A DNA stretch of 64,000 nt. Origin: Ruegeria sp. YS9. GTDB lineage: Bacteria; Pseudomonadota; Alphaproteobacteria; Rhodobacterales; Rhodobacteraceae. Where the stretch lies: positions 558,001 through 622,000 of the forward strand of contig NZ_CP102410.1 in NCBI RefSeq assembly GCF_024628725.1. The letters run 5' to 3'. Made by a program: the position numbers and the translations under genes. Under the pieces are notes generated by a model, which saw nothing but the letters and a program-made list of their open reading frames with translations, did not search any database and was not told where the DNA came from. Every line of letters begins with the position of its first letter. Position 1 is the stretch's first letter. Positions 55,282 through 63,996 of the stretch are shown one piece after another.

Positions 55282-55725
55282 CTAGTCCCAATACTTCAGC
55301 CGCAATGACGACTGAGCGGTGCCACCGGCTGAGACAGCAGCATCCTTGAATTCCGGAGGTCGGCCGTCGCGGCCCATGGCCGCAAAGGCATAGCCCTCGG
55401 TCGGGACCTGGCTTTTCATGTTCAGGTCACCATCCATGTCCTCATCGTAAACAGCGGCAAAAGCGTCGTCTCCCGGTGGCAAATCATGAAACGTGACGGC
55501 GGCCTGTGAGCTGAATGCCGGTATCTGAGCCGTCGTTGCCGCATTGGTTGCGCCCATTGCCTCAAATGCGTCAGCTTTACTGAAGCCGGCCACAATGACC
55601 GCTCCGTTTTGGTTTCCCAGGCCTTCAACGGCAACCTGAAATGGAGCGTTATCCGAGGATTGGGCAAAAGAGCTGTTTGCAATATCAAAACAAGCTGTCA
55701 TCGACGTGTACTTCAACAACCGCAT
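55282..55725 (-). CDS. DUF2141 domain protein
   Basis: A protein of up to 147 residues from the ATG at 55725. The DUF2141 domain is visible as GAVIVAGFSKADAFEAMG, FHDLPPGDDAFAAVYDEDMD and GYAFAAMGRDGRPPEFKDAA. Family members are usually secreted. The expected signal peptide is poor here: MRLLKYTSMTACFDIANSSFAQ has little hydrophobic core, so the N-terminus may be altered. It ends 5 bp before the TetR gene start on the same strand. Confidence 0.75.
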   Translation of the reverse strand: MRLLKYTSMTACFDIANSSFAQSSDNAPFQVAVEGLGNQNGAVIVAGFSKADAFEAMGATNAATTAQIPAFSSQAAVTFHDLPPGDDAFAAVYDEDMDGDLNMKSQVPTEGYAFAAMGRDGRPPEFKDAAVSAGGTAQSSLRLKYWD

Positions 55726-55913
55726 CCGATCACCATGAGCTGTGATGTTTATGGAGATGTAAGCGGACGGAGTTTTATTGTCAATAATGACAATAATAAG
55801 TTGATCTCTGCCAAAACAAATGCGAAACCCGCGGAATGACACTTTGAGCGCTTCTCGCCTGTGCCGCCATACAAAGAGCGTCATCCAGTGTTCAACTTGC
55901 GTTTTCAGCTACC

Positions 55914-56492
55914 TCATTGAAGTTTCTGTTCCATCCGGTCTTCGTTGACGCTCAATTCAGACAACATCCGCTTTGCCCATGACAAAGCGCCGGACGACAA
56001 CAAAAACACCTCCGGAACGACAAGCCATTCGCCAACCCAGACACCGCCAGAGCGCTCATGTTGATGCAAGGTCAGTTCTCCGATCTGCTCCGATCTTTGG
56101 CGCCCAGGCCTTGCGACGGCTTCGGCAAATTCACTGGCCCGCTGGTTACGCTTGTGATGCATTGAAGATGACGCACCCTTGCAGTTTTCATGGCATTCGC
56201 ACACCTCACCGATGTCGCTGGACGAAAGCAGATTGATGTTGTGGGCTATTTTGCAGATCGTCGCACACAGCGCGCCAAGTGCGGCAACGATATCGGCCAC
56301 GCCGTCACGCGCGTTTTGCCAATGTGGTTCTGCAATACCCAGATCAAGCGCCTCTGCCATACGCATCTTGACCTCTGCTTCCGTTCCAACATCGTAGTTG
56401 GACAGATCGCCCAGAGGTCCTCCTACCTGTACCAAAAGTCCACGCTGTCCTGCTTCGCTTATCAGATCGTGGCTCTGCTTGGTTCCGGTCAT
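55914..56492 (-). pseudogene. PcaB/adenylosuccinate-lyase-superfamily fragment
   Basis: The frame (192 residues) encodes the middle of a class-II fumarase/PcaB-type protein: LLVQVGGPLGDLS, HWQNARDGVADIVAALG, GEVCECHENCKGASSSM, HERSGGVWVGEWLVVPEVFLLSSGAL. The superfamily signature GSSxMPxKxN reads ASSSMHHKRN, with the invariant Pro replaced by His. The N-terminal helical domain and the C-terminus are missing. This is a degraded remnant of 3-carboxymuconate cycloisomerase-like sequence. Confidence 0.7.
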
Positions 56493-56665
56493 GCGCCGCG
56501 TTTGATCCTCTGGATCAAACGCTTAACGCTTTGACCTATCTCATCTTATGGAATGGACGCCCCTTGCACCCAAGCCGATGGTCTTCGGCGGATGTAGCAA
56601 GCAGAAGGAGTTCACAGATTGCAGTTACTTGCGATTGATTTAGGCAAACGTCTGATCTTTTTTGG

Positions 56666-56793
56666 TTAAGTGACGCCCAGATGCCGCGTCATCTGCGCAT
56701 CGGTCAGCCAAAACAAATCACTCATGTCACCGCTCCCTTTTGGGCGGCAGTGATTCAGAACTTCAATCCTAAATCAATGGGTCCTGACCCTAG
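56666..56793 (-). mobile_element. IS5-type remnant with one terminal repeat and transposase start
   Basis: On the minus strand the end GGGTCAGGACCCATTGATTTAG (56771-56792) resembles the terminal repeat of the 31.4-32.2 kb IS. It is followed by a 19-codon start of its transposase (MSDLFWLTDAQMTRHLGVT, ATG at 56725) and then a stop. The rest of the element is gone. A possible degraded second end (GATTGATTTAG) lies near 56635. The adjacent 56493-56665 holds nothing else I can define. Confidence 0.75.
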
Positions 56794-57377
56794 AGCTTAT
56801 CTTTTGGCCAATGATCTTGCAGCAGTTTTATAGCAGTGCGTCCTGCCTCCAGCGTTCGGTCCGCCTCCTTTTCGTTTTCCGTCAAACGGGCCAGGATAAT
56901 CGTACCCATCAAGAGCGCCATTGCGGCTATGCCTTGATCCGAGCCGGTTTCCGGCGTGTCCTGCAAAAGGGCTGCCATGCGATCAGACGCCTGCGCACCC
57001 GCGTGCCGGGCAGCGCCCCTGGTACGGGCAAGCTCGGCTCCCATTGCCGCAAGCGGGCATCCATGTCGACTGTCCTGCACATGAGATTGGGATAGGTACT
57101 TGGCTATGTAGTCCTGACGTTCCTTCCCTCGCCCTTCGCTGGATTCCTCGCGTTCCATTCCTGAAACGACATCATCGACTGCGTGCCGGAAGGATGCCGC
57201 GATCAAATCCTCTTTCGACTCGAAGTGCCGGTAGAAACCGCCATGTGTCATTCCGGCTGCCTTCATGACGTCAGCGACGCTTGTCGCTTCGACCCCGCGT
57301 TCGCGGAACAACTGTGCAGCAGCATCCAGTATCCTGTTGTGACTGCGCCTTTTTTCCGCTTCCGACATTCTCGGCAT
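56790..57377 (-). CDS. TetR/AcrR family transcriptional regulator
   Basis: A 195-residue regulator with an AcrR-like helix-turn-helix: ILDAAAQLFRERGVEATSVA and HGGFYRHFESKEDLIAASF. The C-terminal half is of the TetR_C_6/YcdC-like type (GCPLAAMGAELAR). The TAG stop is made of the IS target TA plus the first G of the IS5-type remnant, so the C-terminus is probably shortened by that insertion. Divergent from the NmrA-like gene with two candidate operator boxes between. Confidence 0.88.
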   Translation of the reverse strand: MPRMSEAEKRRSHNRILDAAAQLFRERGVEATSVADVMKAAGMTHGGFYRHFESKEDLIAASFRHAVDDVVSGMEREESSEGRGKERQDYIAKYLSQSHVQDSRHGCPLAAMGAELARTRGAARHAGAQASDRMAALLQDTPETGSDQGIAAMALLMGTIILARLTENEKEADRTLEAGRTAIKLLQDHWPKDKL

Positions 57378-57407
57378 TTTCGCGCTCCCAGACAGGGTTG
57401 ACAGTTA

Positions 57408-57450
57408 AGATTATATGTATCATCTAAATTATAGATTGCAAGCATCATCT
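57408..57450. promoter_or_regulatory. Tandem candidate TetR operator boxes
   Basis: Box 1 AGATTATATGTATCATCT (57408-57425) and box 2 AGATTGCAAGCATCATCT (57433-57450) match at 14 of 18 positions and lie 25 bp apart. Box 1 is also close to palindromic (14 of 18 against its own complement). They fill the gap between the TetR gene and the divergent NmrA-like gene, ending just before its AAAGGA ribosome site, so bound repressor would block that gene. Confidence 0.55.
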
Positions 57451-57458
57451 AAAGGAGT

Positions 57459-58571
57459 ATGCCCGTGCCTGCCAAGCCCAAGATCCTCGTCACCAGCGCA
57501 AGCGGCAAGACCGGGCTGCAAGTCGCGCTTCAGCTCAGAGCCAAAGCCTATCCTGTCCGTGCGTTCATACGGCAGAGGGATCATCGCTCTGAGATTCTCG
57601 AACGCGCGGGCGCTGAACTATTCGTGGGCGACCAGTATTCCCTGAGCGACATGCGCTCGGCGATGAAAGGCGTGCAGCGGGCCTATCAATGCGCTCCGAC
57701 GGCACCCAATGGGCTCCACTTCAACGCGGTCTTCACAGCTGCAGCTTACGAAGCAAAGGTCGAGCACGTCGTTACACTAAGCCAATGGCTTTCGAGTGCA
57801 GATCACCCATCACTGTTTACACGCGAAATCTACCTGGGCAACATCCTGATCGGCATGCGCCCGGAGATGTCGGTGACAACGGTCAATGTCGGCTGGTTTG
57901 CTGAAAACTACCTGATGATGCTGGGCATGGCGGCCCATCTTGGGCAGTTCTCAATGCCGCTTGGCGACGGCGGCCTGAAGAAGAATGCTGCCCCCTCGAA
58001 CGAAGACATTGCCCGTGTGACGGTCGGTGCCTTGACGGACCCGGCACACCATGCAGGCAAAACCTACCGCCCCACGGGTCCAACGCTGCTGTCGCCCAAC
58101 GAAATCGCCGAAGCAATGGGCCGCGCGCTGGGGCGGCGGGTACGCTATGTCGATATTTCCGAACGAATGATGGTCAAAGCCCTGAAGGCCCTGCGCCCAG
58201 CAAACTATTCGGAAGCGGCAGTCACCCAACTTGCAATCTATTCAGAGGAGTACAGGCGAGGCGCCTTCGCGGTAAACGCCCCGACCGAGGACGTGTTTCA
58301 AGTCTGCGGGCACGAGCCTGAAGCTTTTGAAAGCATCGTACGGCGCAAGATAGCAGATCAACCGGGCCTGGCACGCAGCCTGTCCGGCAGCATTGGTGCG
58401 ATCGGCAGCTTTCTGAAGATCCTCACGACACGCGCCTTCGATCTTGATCACGCTCAGAAGCAGCGAGACTACGTGCAGCTCTCATCCGCTTCTTACTGCC
58501 AGGACGATGCGGCCTGGACGGAAAAACACCAACCCAAGGACGTACAAGCCGCACCGATGCGCGTTGCCTAA
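57459..58571 (+). CDS. NmrA-like NAD(P)-binding protein
   Basis: A 370-residue protein with an N-terminal Rossmann fold: ILVTSASGKTGLQVALQLRAKAY (GxxGxxG-like as SASGKTG) and AELFVGDQYSLSDMRSAMKGV. NmrA-like proteins act as redox sensors or quinone oxidoreductases. The C-terminal approximately 90 residues are longer than in most members and not recognised. An AAAGGA site precedes the ATG by few bases. It probably heads an operon with the carbonic-anhydrase-like gene, 47 bp downstream. Confidence 0.85.
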   Translation: MPVPAKPKILVTSASGKTGLQVALQLRAKAYPVRAFIRQRDHRSEILERAGAELFVGDQYSLSDMRSAMKGVQRAYQCAPTAPNGLHFNAVFTAAAYEAKVEHVVTLSQWLSSADHPSLFTREIYLGNILIGMRPEMSVTTVNVGWFAENYLMMLGMAAHLGQFSMPLGDGGLKKNAAPSNEDIARVTVGALTDPAHHAGKTYRPTGPTLLSPNEIAEAMGRALGRRVRYVDISERMMVKALKALRPANYSEAAVTQLAIYSEEYRRGAFAVNAPTEDVFQVCGHEPEAFESIVRRKIADQPGLARSLSGSIGAIGSFLKILTTRAFDLDHAQKQRDYVQLSSASYCQDDAAWTEKHQPKDVQAAPMRVA

Positions 58572-58618
58572 CGCAGCATACGACGAAGGTTTACCCTCCA
58601 AGACGAAAGGACCTTTTT

Positions 58619-59191
58619 ATGAACGTTCAAGACGAACTCATCACTCGAAACAAAGAATTCTCTGCGGGCTTTGACAGTGCCGGCCTGCCGATCCTGCCAA
58701 AACTGCGAACAGTTGTTCTAACCTGCGGCGATGCCCGGGTCGATCCCGCGCACATCCTCGGACTGGAGCTTGGCGACGCGGTTGTGATCCGAAACAATGG
58801 CGGACGGGTTACACGCGCCGCAATCGAAGAAATCGCCACCCTCGCCTTTCTGGTGAGCGCTATGACGGAGGGCCGCGAACAGGGGTTCAACGTCATCCTG
58901 ATGCAGCACACACAATGTGGAGCCGAGCGGCTGTCCAATCCGGACCTTCAGGACGCGCTGCAAAAAAAGCTTGGGATCGACGTATCCGAAAACGCAATCA
59001 CGAACCACGAAAGCGACCTTTCGGCAGACATCAAGCGCCTGGCGGCAGCACCGGAGGTGCCTGACGCAATCACAGTCTCGGCCTTGCTTTATGATGTCGC
59101 CACTGGAACAGCCCACGAGATTGCTCCGGCCGTTTCGCTAGGGGCAATGCGGGCTGAGGCGAGCGTAAAACGAATTGCTGGTCGAGGGTGA
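58619..59191 (+). CDS. Beta-carbonic-anhydrase-like protein
   Basis: A 190-residue beta-CA-family protein. The zinc/catalytic motifs are CGDARVDP (Cys37, Asp39, Arg41) and HTQCG (His and Cys near residues 99-102). VVIRNNGGRVT follows the usual beta-CA core. True beta-CAs use CxDSR; the CGDAR variant occurs in divergent members. It likely hydrates CO2, or another small molecule. It lies between the NmrA-like gene and a membrane protein, all on the plus strand. Confidence 0.8.
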   Translation: MNVQDELITRNKEFSAGFDSAGLPILPKLRTVVLTCGDARVDPAHILGLELGDAVVIRNNGGRVTRAAIEEIATLAFLVSAMTEGREQGFNVILMQHTQCGAERLSNPDLQDALQKKLGIDVSENAITNHESDLSADIKRLAAAPEVPDAITVSALLYDVATGTAHEIAPAVSLGAMRAEASVKRIAGRG

Positions 59192-59243
59192 ACGTCTGCC
59201 CCCGAATTCACGTCAACAGACACATGTCGAAAGGACCGATCAG

Positions 59244-59732
59244 ATGACCCCCACAGTGATATTCCTTCTTCAGTTCGCGATGAGTCTCTTTGTCGTTGCC
59301 CTCATTGCGGCGTGGTACGTTGCACCCTGGCTTGCACGGCTGTCGGCGGCGGCGGCGCTCTCAATCCTGCTGCTGCCGCATGCTTTCCGACACATCGGAA
59401 TGAGCTTCATGGTACCAAATCTCAACAACGGAGGGTTGCCCGAGGCGTTTGCAACCAGCGCCAGCTACGGCGATTTGCTCTCGGCGTTTCTGGCAATCGC
59501 GGCGCTTATCGCTTTGCGATGGAGATCAATGGCCACCCTTCCGTTGGTGTGGGGTTTCAACATCCTTGGAACTGTCGATCTGGTGAACGCCTTGCGCCAA
59601 GCCGAGGCAATTGACCACTTTGGCCCCACTTGGTTCATTCCCACATTCTTTGTGCCCGTACTTTTGGTCACGCATGTGATGATCTTTGCACGGCTGTTGA
59701 AGGCCGAATGGCCCAATACGGCGTCGGCATGA
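59244..59732 (+). CDS. Hypothetical four- to five-helix membrane protein
   Basis: A 163-residue protein from the ATG at 59244 with AAGGA 10 bases upstream. About five hydrophobic segments are visible (FLLQFAMSLFVVALIAAWYV, AALSILLLPHAFRHIG, LLSAFLAIAALIAL, PLVWGFNILGTVDLVNAL, FFVPVLLVTHVMIFARLL). I recognise no domain. It is third in the plus-strand run after the NmrA-like and beta-CA-like genes. Confidence 0.75.
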   Translation: MTPTVIFLLQFAMSLFVVALIAAWYVAPWLARLSAAAALSILLLPHAFRHIGMSFMVPNLNNGGLPEAFATSASYGDLLSAFLAIAALIALRWRSMATLPLVWGFNILGTVDLVNALRQAEAIDHFGPTWFIPTFFVPVLLVTHVMIFARLLKAEWPNTASA

Positions 59733-59742
59733 CAGAACAAAT

Positions 59743-59937
59743 GTGCTTCTCACAAACGGCCCAAAGGCTTATTACACAAGGCTCCGCCTTAACAGGGTTC
59801 GCAGCCTGCTTGCAGAGCAAGGTAATGAAATGTCAATTTCTGACGCTGAAAACCGATATGGCTTTTGGCGTATCGGGCAGTTCTCACAAGATTACAGAAA
59901 GTGTTTCGGCGAATTGCCATCGGCCACTGTCGATTGA
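59743..59937 (+). pseudogene. AraC-family regulator C-terminal fragment
   Basis: The frame encodes TRLRLNRVRSLLAEQGNEMS followed by ISDAENRYGFWRIGQFSQDY and RKCFGELPSAT. This is the last approximately 60 residues of the AraC DNA-binding domain, including the YRxxFGxxPS signature. The N-terminal domain and first helix-turn-helix are absent. It follows the membrane protein gene by 10 bp, consistent with a deletion that joined it there. The next 160 bases (59938-60099) hold nothing definable. Confidence 0.7.
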
Positions 59938-60099
59938 AAACCATAGGCTTTGTGCTGTTTGTAACCTTGGTCTTTCATGGAAGAAAATCCGAAACGGCGC
60001 AAAAGCTCAGCTGGCCAGGTTCGGGCCGCATGCCTTTTCAGGCACATGCGCCGTCATGATCCACAATGTCTTGCTCAACTCTCGCGACTTTGCCGCGCT

Positions 60100-61089
60100 T
60101 CAAAACCCGCTGACGCGTTCAATCAGCCAGTACATTGACACTGACCCGATCCCATACGCGGTCAAGACCGTGGCATTTCTACCAGCTGGAAGTGCAACCA
60201 GCCGCCAGGTCGCCAGAAGCAAAGTCAAAGCAGCAATAAAGCTCAACTGCCCGGCTTCAACACCGAGGTTGAAGGCCAGCAATGCCGCGGGAATGTCGTC
60301 AGATGGCAATCCAATGTCAGCCAAAGCCCCAGCAAATCCAAGGCCATGCAAAAGCCCGAACCCGAAACAGACGATCCAGGGTTTCTGCCTTGAAAGCCGG
60401 AACCGTCCTTCACCGCCTTTGACAATCTCCATCGCCAGAAACACGATGGACAGTGCGATAACGGCCTCGACCGGTGGTCCGGGAACATTCAAAACGCCAA
60501 TCGTTGCCAGCGCCAGTGTTATTGAATGCGCAAGTGTAAACGCTGTTACGGCTCCGACAAGTTTCCACGGATCACGGACCAGAACAAACAGCGCAAAGAC
60601 AAACAGAAGGTGATCCCAGCCTTCCAGTATGTGCTCGAAACCCAACTGGGAATACGCGGCAAACACTGACCATGTCGACTGTTCAGAAGGTAAGATTTGG
60701 ACATTGGCGTCCGGGGTAAAACGAAGCGTTGCAGGTTGGGCATCGAGGGGATGCACACGCGCCAGCACGTCATTTCTCTGAGTCTCAAGGCCTTCAATGG
60801 CAATGGGTTGACCCGTGATATCCGCGTCGCACTCGACGATCCAAGACGAAACCCACCCTCGACCGTCGGAAACGGCATCAGGGCCACGCGCAGGTGTGCA
60901 GCCATCTGGCAATATGGCGTCAATCGCCATCGGTTGGCCATTCACATCCGGCTTTCGCCAATGAACGCTCCAGGTGTCAGAGGCGATTTGACGAATTTCC
61001 AGATATCCCGGATCAAGCGCGTGCGCAGCGGCGAAATTTGCAGGCCACACGAACAGCAGCGCAAACAGGAAGCAGACCAAAACTCTCAT
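60100..61089 (-). CDS. HupE/UreJ-type membrane protein
   Basis: A 329-residue protein with a signal peptide (residues 1-23, AAA|H), a periplasmic domain (about 24-150) and a C-terminal HupE/UreJ-like core of about six helices: GFEHILEGWDHLLFVFALFVL, AFTLAHSITLALA and GFGLLHGLGFAGAL. The conserved His residues are typical of HupE/UreJ nickel- or cobalt-linked proteins, but the role of this long form is not established. Its start overlaps the PPIase stop by 4 bp. Confidence 0.87.
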   Translation of the reverse strand: MRVLVCFLFALLFVWPANFAAAHALDPGYLEIRQIASDTWSVHWRKPDVNGQPMAIDAILPDGCTPARGPDAVSDGRGWVSSWIVECDADITGQPIAIEGLETQRNDVLARVHPLDAQPATLRFTPDANVQILPSEQSTWSVFAAYSQLGFEHILEGWDHLLFVFALFVLVRDPWKLVGAVTAFTLAHSITLALATIGVLNVPGPPVEAVIALSIVFLAMEIVKGGEGRFRLSRQKPWIVCFGFGLLHGLGFAGALADIGLPSDDIPAALLAFNLGVEAGQLSFIAALTLLLATWRLVALPAGRNATVLTAYGIGSVSMYWLIERVSGF

Positions 61090-61919
61090 TTGGCAGGGCC
61101 TGAAAGATCGGGGGCCACAATCTCGTAGTTTTCGGCAAGCGTGTCGTATTGCGCTTGCGCCAGAGCTTCACTCATTTCCCGACGCCAATCCCGCAGCACC
61201 GCGTCGTGGATTTCAGCCAAAGGAGGTGTTTGACTGGGCTCGATAGCGACGACCTGAACAAGGTGGATACCGTAACCCGACTGGATCGGCCCCGTCCACC
61301 GACCTGTTTCGACCTCTGTGATGCCTTTCGAAAACCCTCCTCCGAAGACCGACTCGATAACCCGCGTCGCGGACAAGGGCATTGACGCCGGCAGCAAGGT
61401 TGAACCGCCCAGATCGGAAACGTCTTGCTTGGCGCGCAGGGTGGCCAGCGCATTCTCGATTTCGGCCTCTCCGGGCTTTTCTCCAAGAAAGACCTGATGG
61501 AAGGCCACCATGACAGGCGTTGCATAGCGTTCCGCGTTTTCCTGAAGAAAAACCTCCAGATCTTCATCATTCGGAACGATGGAAGTGGCAATGGCTTCGG
61601 TCAGATAATCCATTTTTTGGCTCAGCCGGGTCCTTATCAAGGGATCTCCGCGATCCAGACCAAGCTTTCTTGCCTCCCTGACCAGAACCTCTTCACGAAT
61701 GGATGCATCGACCAACGCCTTCAGTTCTGCGTCGCTTGGCGGGCGTTTCCACTGCGCTTCGAAACGAGCGGACAAAAGCGCAACGTCATCCTCGTCGAGT
61801 GTTATTTTCTCAATATCTTCAACGTTCTCGCTTTCCGGCGCTATAATATGGAACCAAACAAAAATTGCCGCCCCAATCAAAAAAAAATGGAGCAGAGGTT
61901 CTTTCAGTACTCGCATCAA
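61086..61919 (-). CDS. Membrane-anchored peptidyl-prolyl cis-trans isomerase (PpiC/parvulin type)
   Basis: A 277-residue protein; the start is ATG 61919 or 61916. One N-terminal helix (about 9-25, LLHFFLIGAAIFVWFHI) anchors it, then a SurA/PpiD-like helical domain (about 40-150). A short parvulin domain contains VAFHQVFLGEKPGEAEIENAL and GIHLVQV. It acts in the periplasm on protein folding. It lies between the DUF3604 and HupE genes and may assist one of those exported proteins. Confidence 0.87.
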   Translation of the reverse strand: MMRVLKEPLLHFFLIGAAIFVWFHIIAPESENVEDIEKITLDEDDVALLSARFEAQWKRPPSDAELKALVDASIREEVLVREARKLGLDRGDPLIRTRLSQKMDYLTEAIATSIVPNDEDLEVFLQENAERYATPVMVAFHQVFLGEKPGEAEIENALATLRAKQDVSDLGGSTLLPASMPLSATRVIESVFGGGFSKGITEVETGRWTGPIQSGYGIHLVQVVAIEPSQTPPLAEIHDAVLRDWRREMSEALAQAQYDTLAENYEIVAPDLSGPAK

Positions 61920-61994
61920 GCCTCCTGCGTGAAACGTGGCCAGATTGTTTGTTCAAATGTTGGCGTCATCGGGTCGGGTTTTGCATGATGATGC

Positions 61995-62021
61995 CCTCCG
62001 CGTGTTACAGTAACGCGGAGG
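61995..62021. other. Inverted repeat between DUF3604 and PPIase genes
   Basis: CCTCCGCGT and ACGCGGAGG form a perfect 9-bp stem with a 9-base loop. It lies in the 154-base gap on the minus transcript. There is no U-run, so this is more likely an mRNA-processing or attenuating hairpin than a full terminator. Confidence 0.45.
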
Positions 62022-62073
62022 ACGCACCGAGGTAAGGTCATTGACTCGGCTTGTGTTCCAATCGCAGAACGGA

Positions 62074-63996
62074 TCACTCTGCCGGGGTGTACCAGATCGG
62101 GGACGAATAGGCGCGTTCCTGATGCGTAAGCACTGCATCTTCGGGCAATTCGATACCGTATCTCAACTTGTCGTACAGGATCCAACGCGGCGTTGGAATT
62201 TCGATGGCGCGGACGTAGTAAAACGCACGCGCATTCGGATCGAAATCCGGGTCTGACCATACGGTGACAAGTTCGGCCGTTCCGATTGTGTTGGTCCAGC
62301 TGGCAGTCTCCACGTCCACCGTGTTTCCAACCGCAGGGACTTTGCCGTTTTGATCGACCTCGCGGTTATCCGACCATGCCACGTCGTAGACCTTTTCCTG
62401 CAAGGCACCTTCAGAATCGAGCCATCCCTTTATCACTTGAACACGGTCCAGATTGGCACCAACCGGGTCGCGCAGAGCGGCGATCAGGAAGCTTGGCGCA
62501 GCCTCACCCTCGCGCGGGCGCAGGTCCGAACCCATTGGCACGCCTTTGGTATAGCCAACATTGGCCAGAAAACGGGTTTCAACATCTGCTTCACTGAAAT
62601 CCCATCCGCCAAAGAACCGCAGACCAATCCTTGGCCCCGTCGTTGCATAGGTTTCGCGGCGCTTGAACGCGTCAAAGATCGCCGCGCGTGTATTCTCGGT
62701 AGCCCAGACGGCCGTGTATCCGGAGGCGACAAGCAAATCGCCGGGAATTTCACCAAGGTCATTGGCTATGAACGGATGTTTGATACGCGAAGCTGAGGGC
62801 TCGACGCTGACGGATTTTCCAAAGAAATTGTCTTCTTCGGCCGTGGCCAGAGAGGTATGGCTGTCCGTCGCACCCCCCATGCCGAATTTATAGGGGTTCA
62901 CACCAAACTTTTCTTCCAGCATCAAGCCGCGTTTCAATGCCTCTCGGGCGTATTCTCCGGCCAGCATGTCATCGGTTTTCAACTCGGTTATGTCCAGATT
63001 GCCGACGTCCCAGTTCTCGTAATCGGCAAATTCGTCATCCGGGCTCAGGAAAGGATGCGCTTCACCGTCGCCCTTTATCTGGGTGACTTCGTAATGGGGC
63101 TCCCATTTTGCGCGGTCCGCGACATAATCCTCGTCAACCTTGCCGCCGTGATACGTGTCTTCGGTCGGGAACATCCACCCATTCGACAGGTTCCCGTTAT
63201 GGGCAAAGGCAACTGCACGCCCCCCCGTTTTTTCCTGATACTCTTCAAGCCAGGCATAAAGCGCCTTTGGATCCGTATCACCGTAGGGCGGTTGCGTGAC
63301 CGGCGGCACCATTTGAAGCGCCCTGATTGGCCCATCGCGCAGCATGACATTGCGGTGCAAGTTGAACCCTTTCGGTACCGAGGTCCATTCAAAACCGATG
63401 AAAGCGGTAAAGGTGCCGGGGTCATTGTGCCGCTCTGCCGCCAGAACGATGCTTTCCCAGGTAAAGGCAAACGCATCGGCACCGGGGCTGTAGGATTCCA
63501 GCAGGATTTCCGGCAGTGTCATTTGCGAAAAATTGGTGATGATGTCGAAAGCCGCTTTACCGGCTTCTTCCCCGCCGGCCTTGTACCCCTCGTACCACTC
63601 CAGTCCTTTGGGATCAGAAAGAACGCCCGGTTTGCCAGCCTGCAAATCCGGCGCGAACCCCATCAGGTCCGTGTGATCCGTAAGAACCATCCAATCCAAT
63701 GGTCGTGACAGTCTCACAGGCTGACCTGTCGAAGAAATGACCTGTTCCCCCTTGGCGAAACGCCACGCCTCATCCGGCAGCAAGGTGTTCCCGAAAGCAC
63801 CCGCATCCAGCGAAAGCCCGGTGTGAAGGTGAGTGTCCCCCCATAATGGGCGTTCAGGAAATGTGCGTTGGGCGTAAGGGGAATAGGGCTGATCAGAAAA
63901 CAATCCCTCGGCAGCATCTTCGCTGGGTACGGCGTCGGCACCAACAACAGCAGGGACCAATACGAGTGAGATTATGCAAGCAGATTTCCGAAACAA
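62074..63996 (-). CDS. DUF3604 protein (PHP-like hydrolase fold)
   Basis: A 640-residue exported protein with a signal peptide (residues 1-20, VVGA|D). The DUF3604 features are [20 protein letters not shown] (metal-type HxH), [13 protein letters not shown] and [19 protein letters not shown], arranged as a PHP-like metallohydrolase. The start lies 4 bases inside the window end, so any upstream promoter is not visible. It heads the DUF3604-PPIase-HupE/UreJ trio. Its substrate is unknown. Confidence 0.9.
   Translation of the reverse strand: MFRKSACIISLVLVPAVVGADAVPSEDAAEGLFSDQPYSPYAQRTFPERPLWGDTHLHTGLSLDAGAFGNTLLPDEAWRFAKGEQVISSTGQPVRLSRPLDWMVLTDHTDLMGFAPDLQAGKPGVLSDPKGLEWYEGYKAGGEEAGKAAFDIITNFSQMTLPEILLESYSPGADAFAFTWESIVLAAERHNDPGTFTAFIGFEWTSVPKGFNLHRNVMLRDGPIRALQMVPPVTQPPYGDTDPKALYAWLEEYQEKTGGRAVAFAHNGNLSNGWMFPTEDTYHGGKVDEDYVADRAKWEPHYEVTQIKGDGEAHPFLSPDDEFADYENWDVGNLDITELKTDDMLAGEYAREALKRGLMLEEKFGVNPYKFGMGGATDSHTSLATAEEDNFFGKSVSVEPSASRIKHPFIANDLGEIPGDLLVASGYTAVWATENTRAAIFDAFKRRETYATTGPRIGLRFFGGWDFSEADVETRFLANVGYTKGVPMGSDLRPREGEAAPSFLIAALRDPVGANLDRVQVIKGWLDSEGALQEKVYDVAWSDNREVDQNGKVPAVGNTVDVETASWTNTIGTAELVTVWSDPDFDPNARAFYYVRAIEIPTPRWILYDKLRYGIELPEDAVLTHQERAYSSPIWYTPAE

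Noticed and set aside
62074..63996. Amidohydrolase or alkaline phosphatase as alternative to DUF3604
   Set aside because: The HLH and SHTS arrangement and length fit DUF3604 better.
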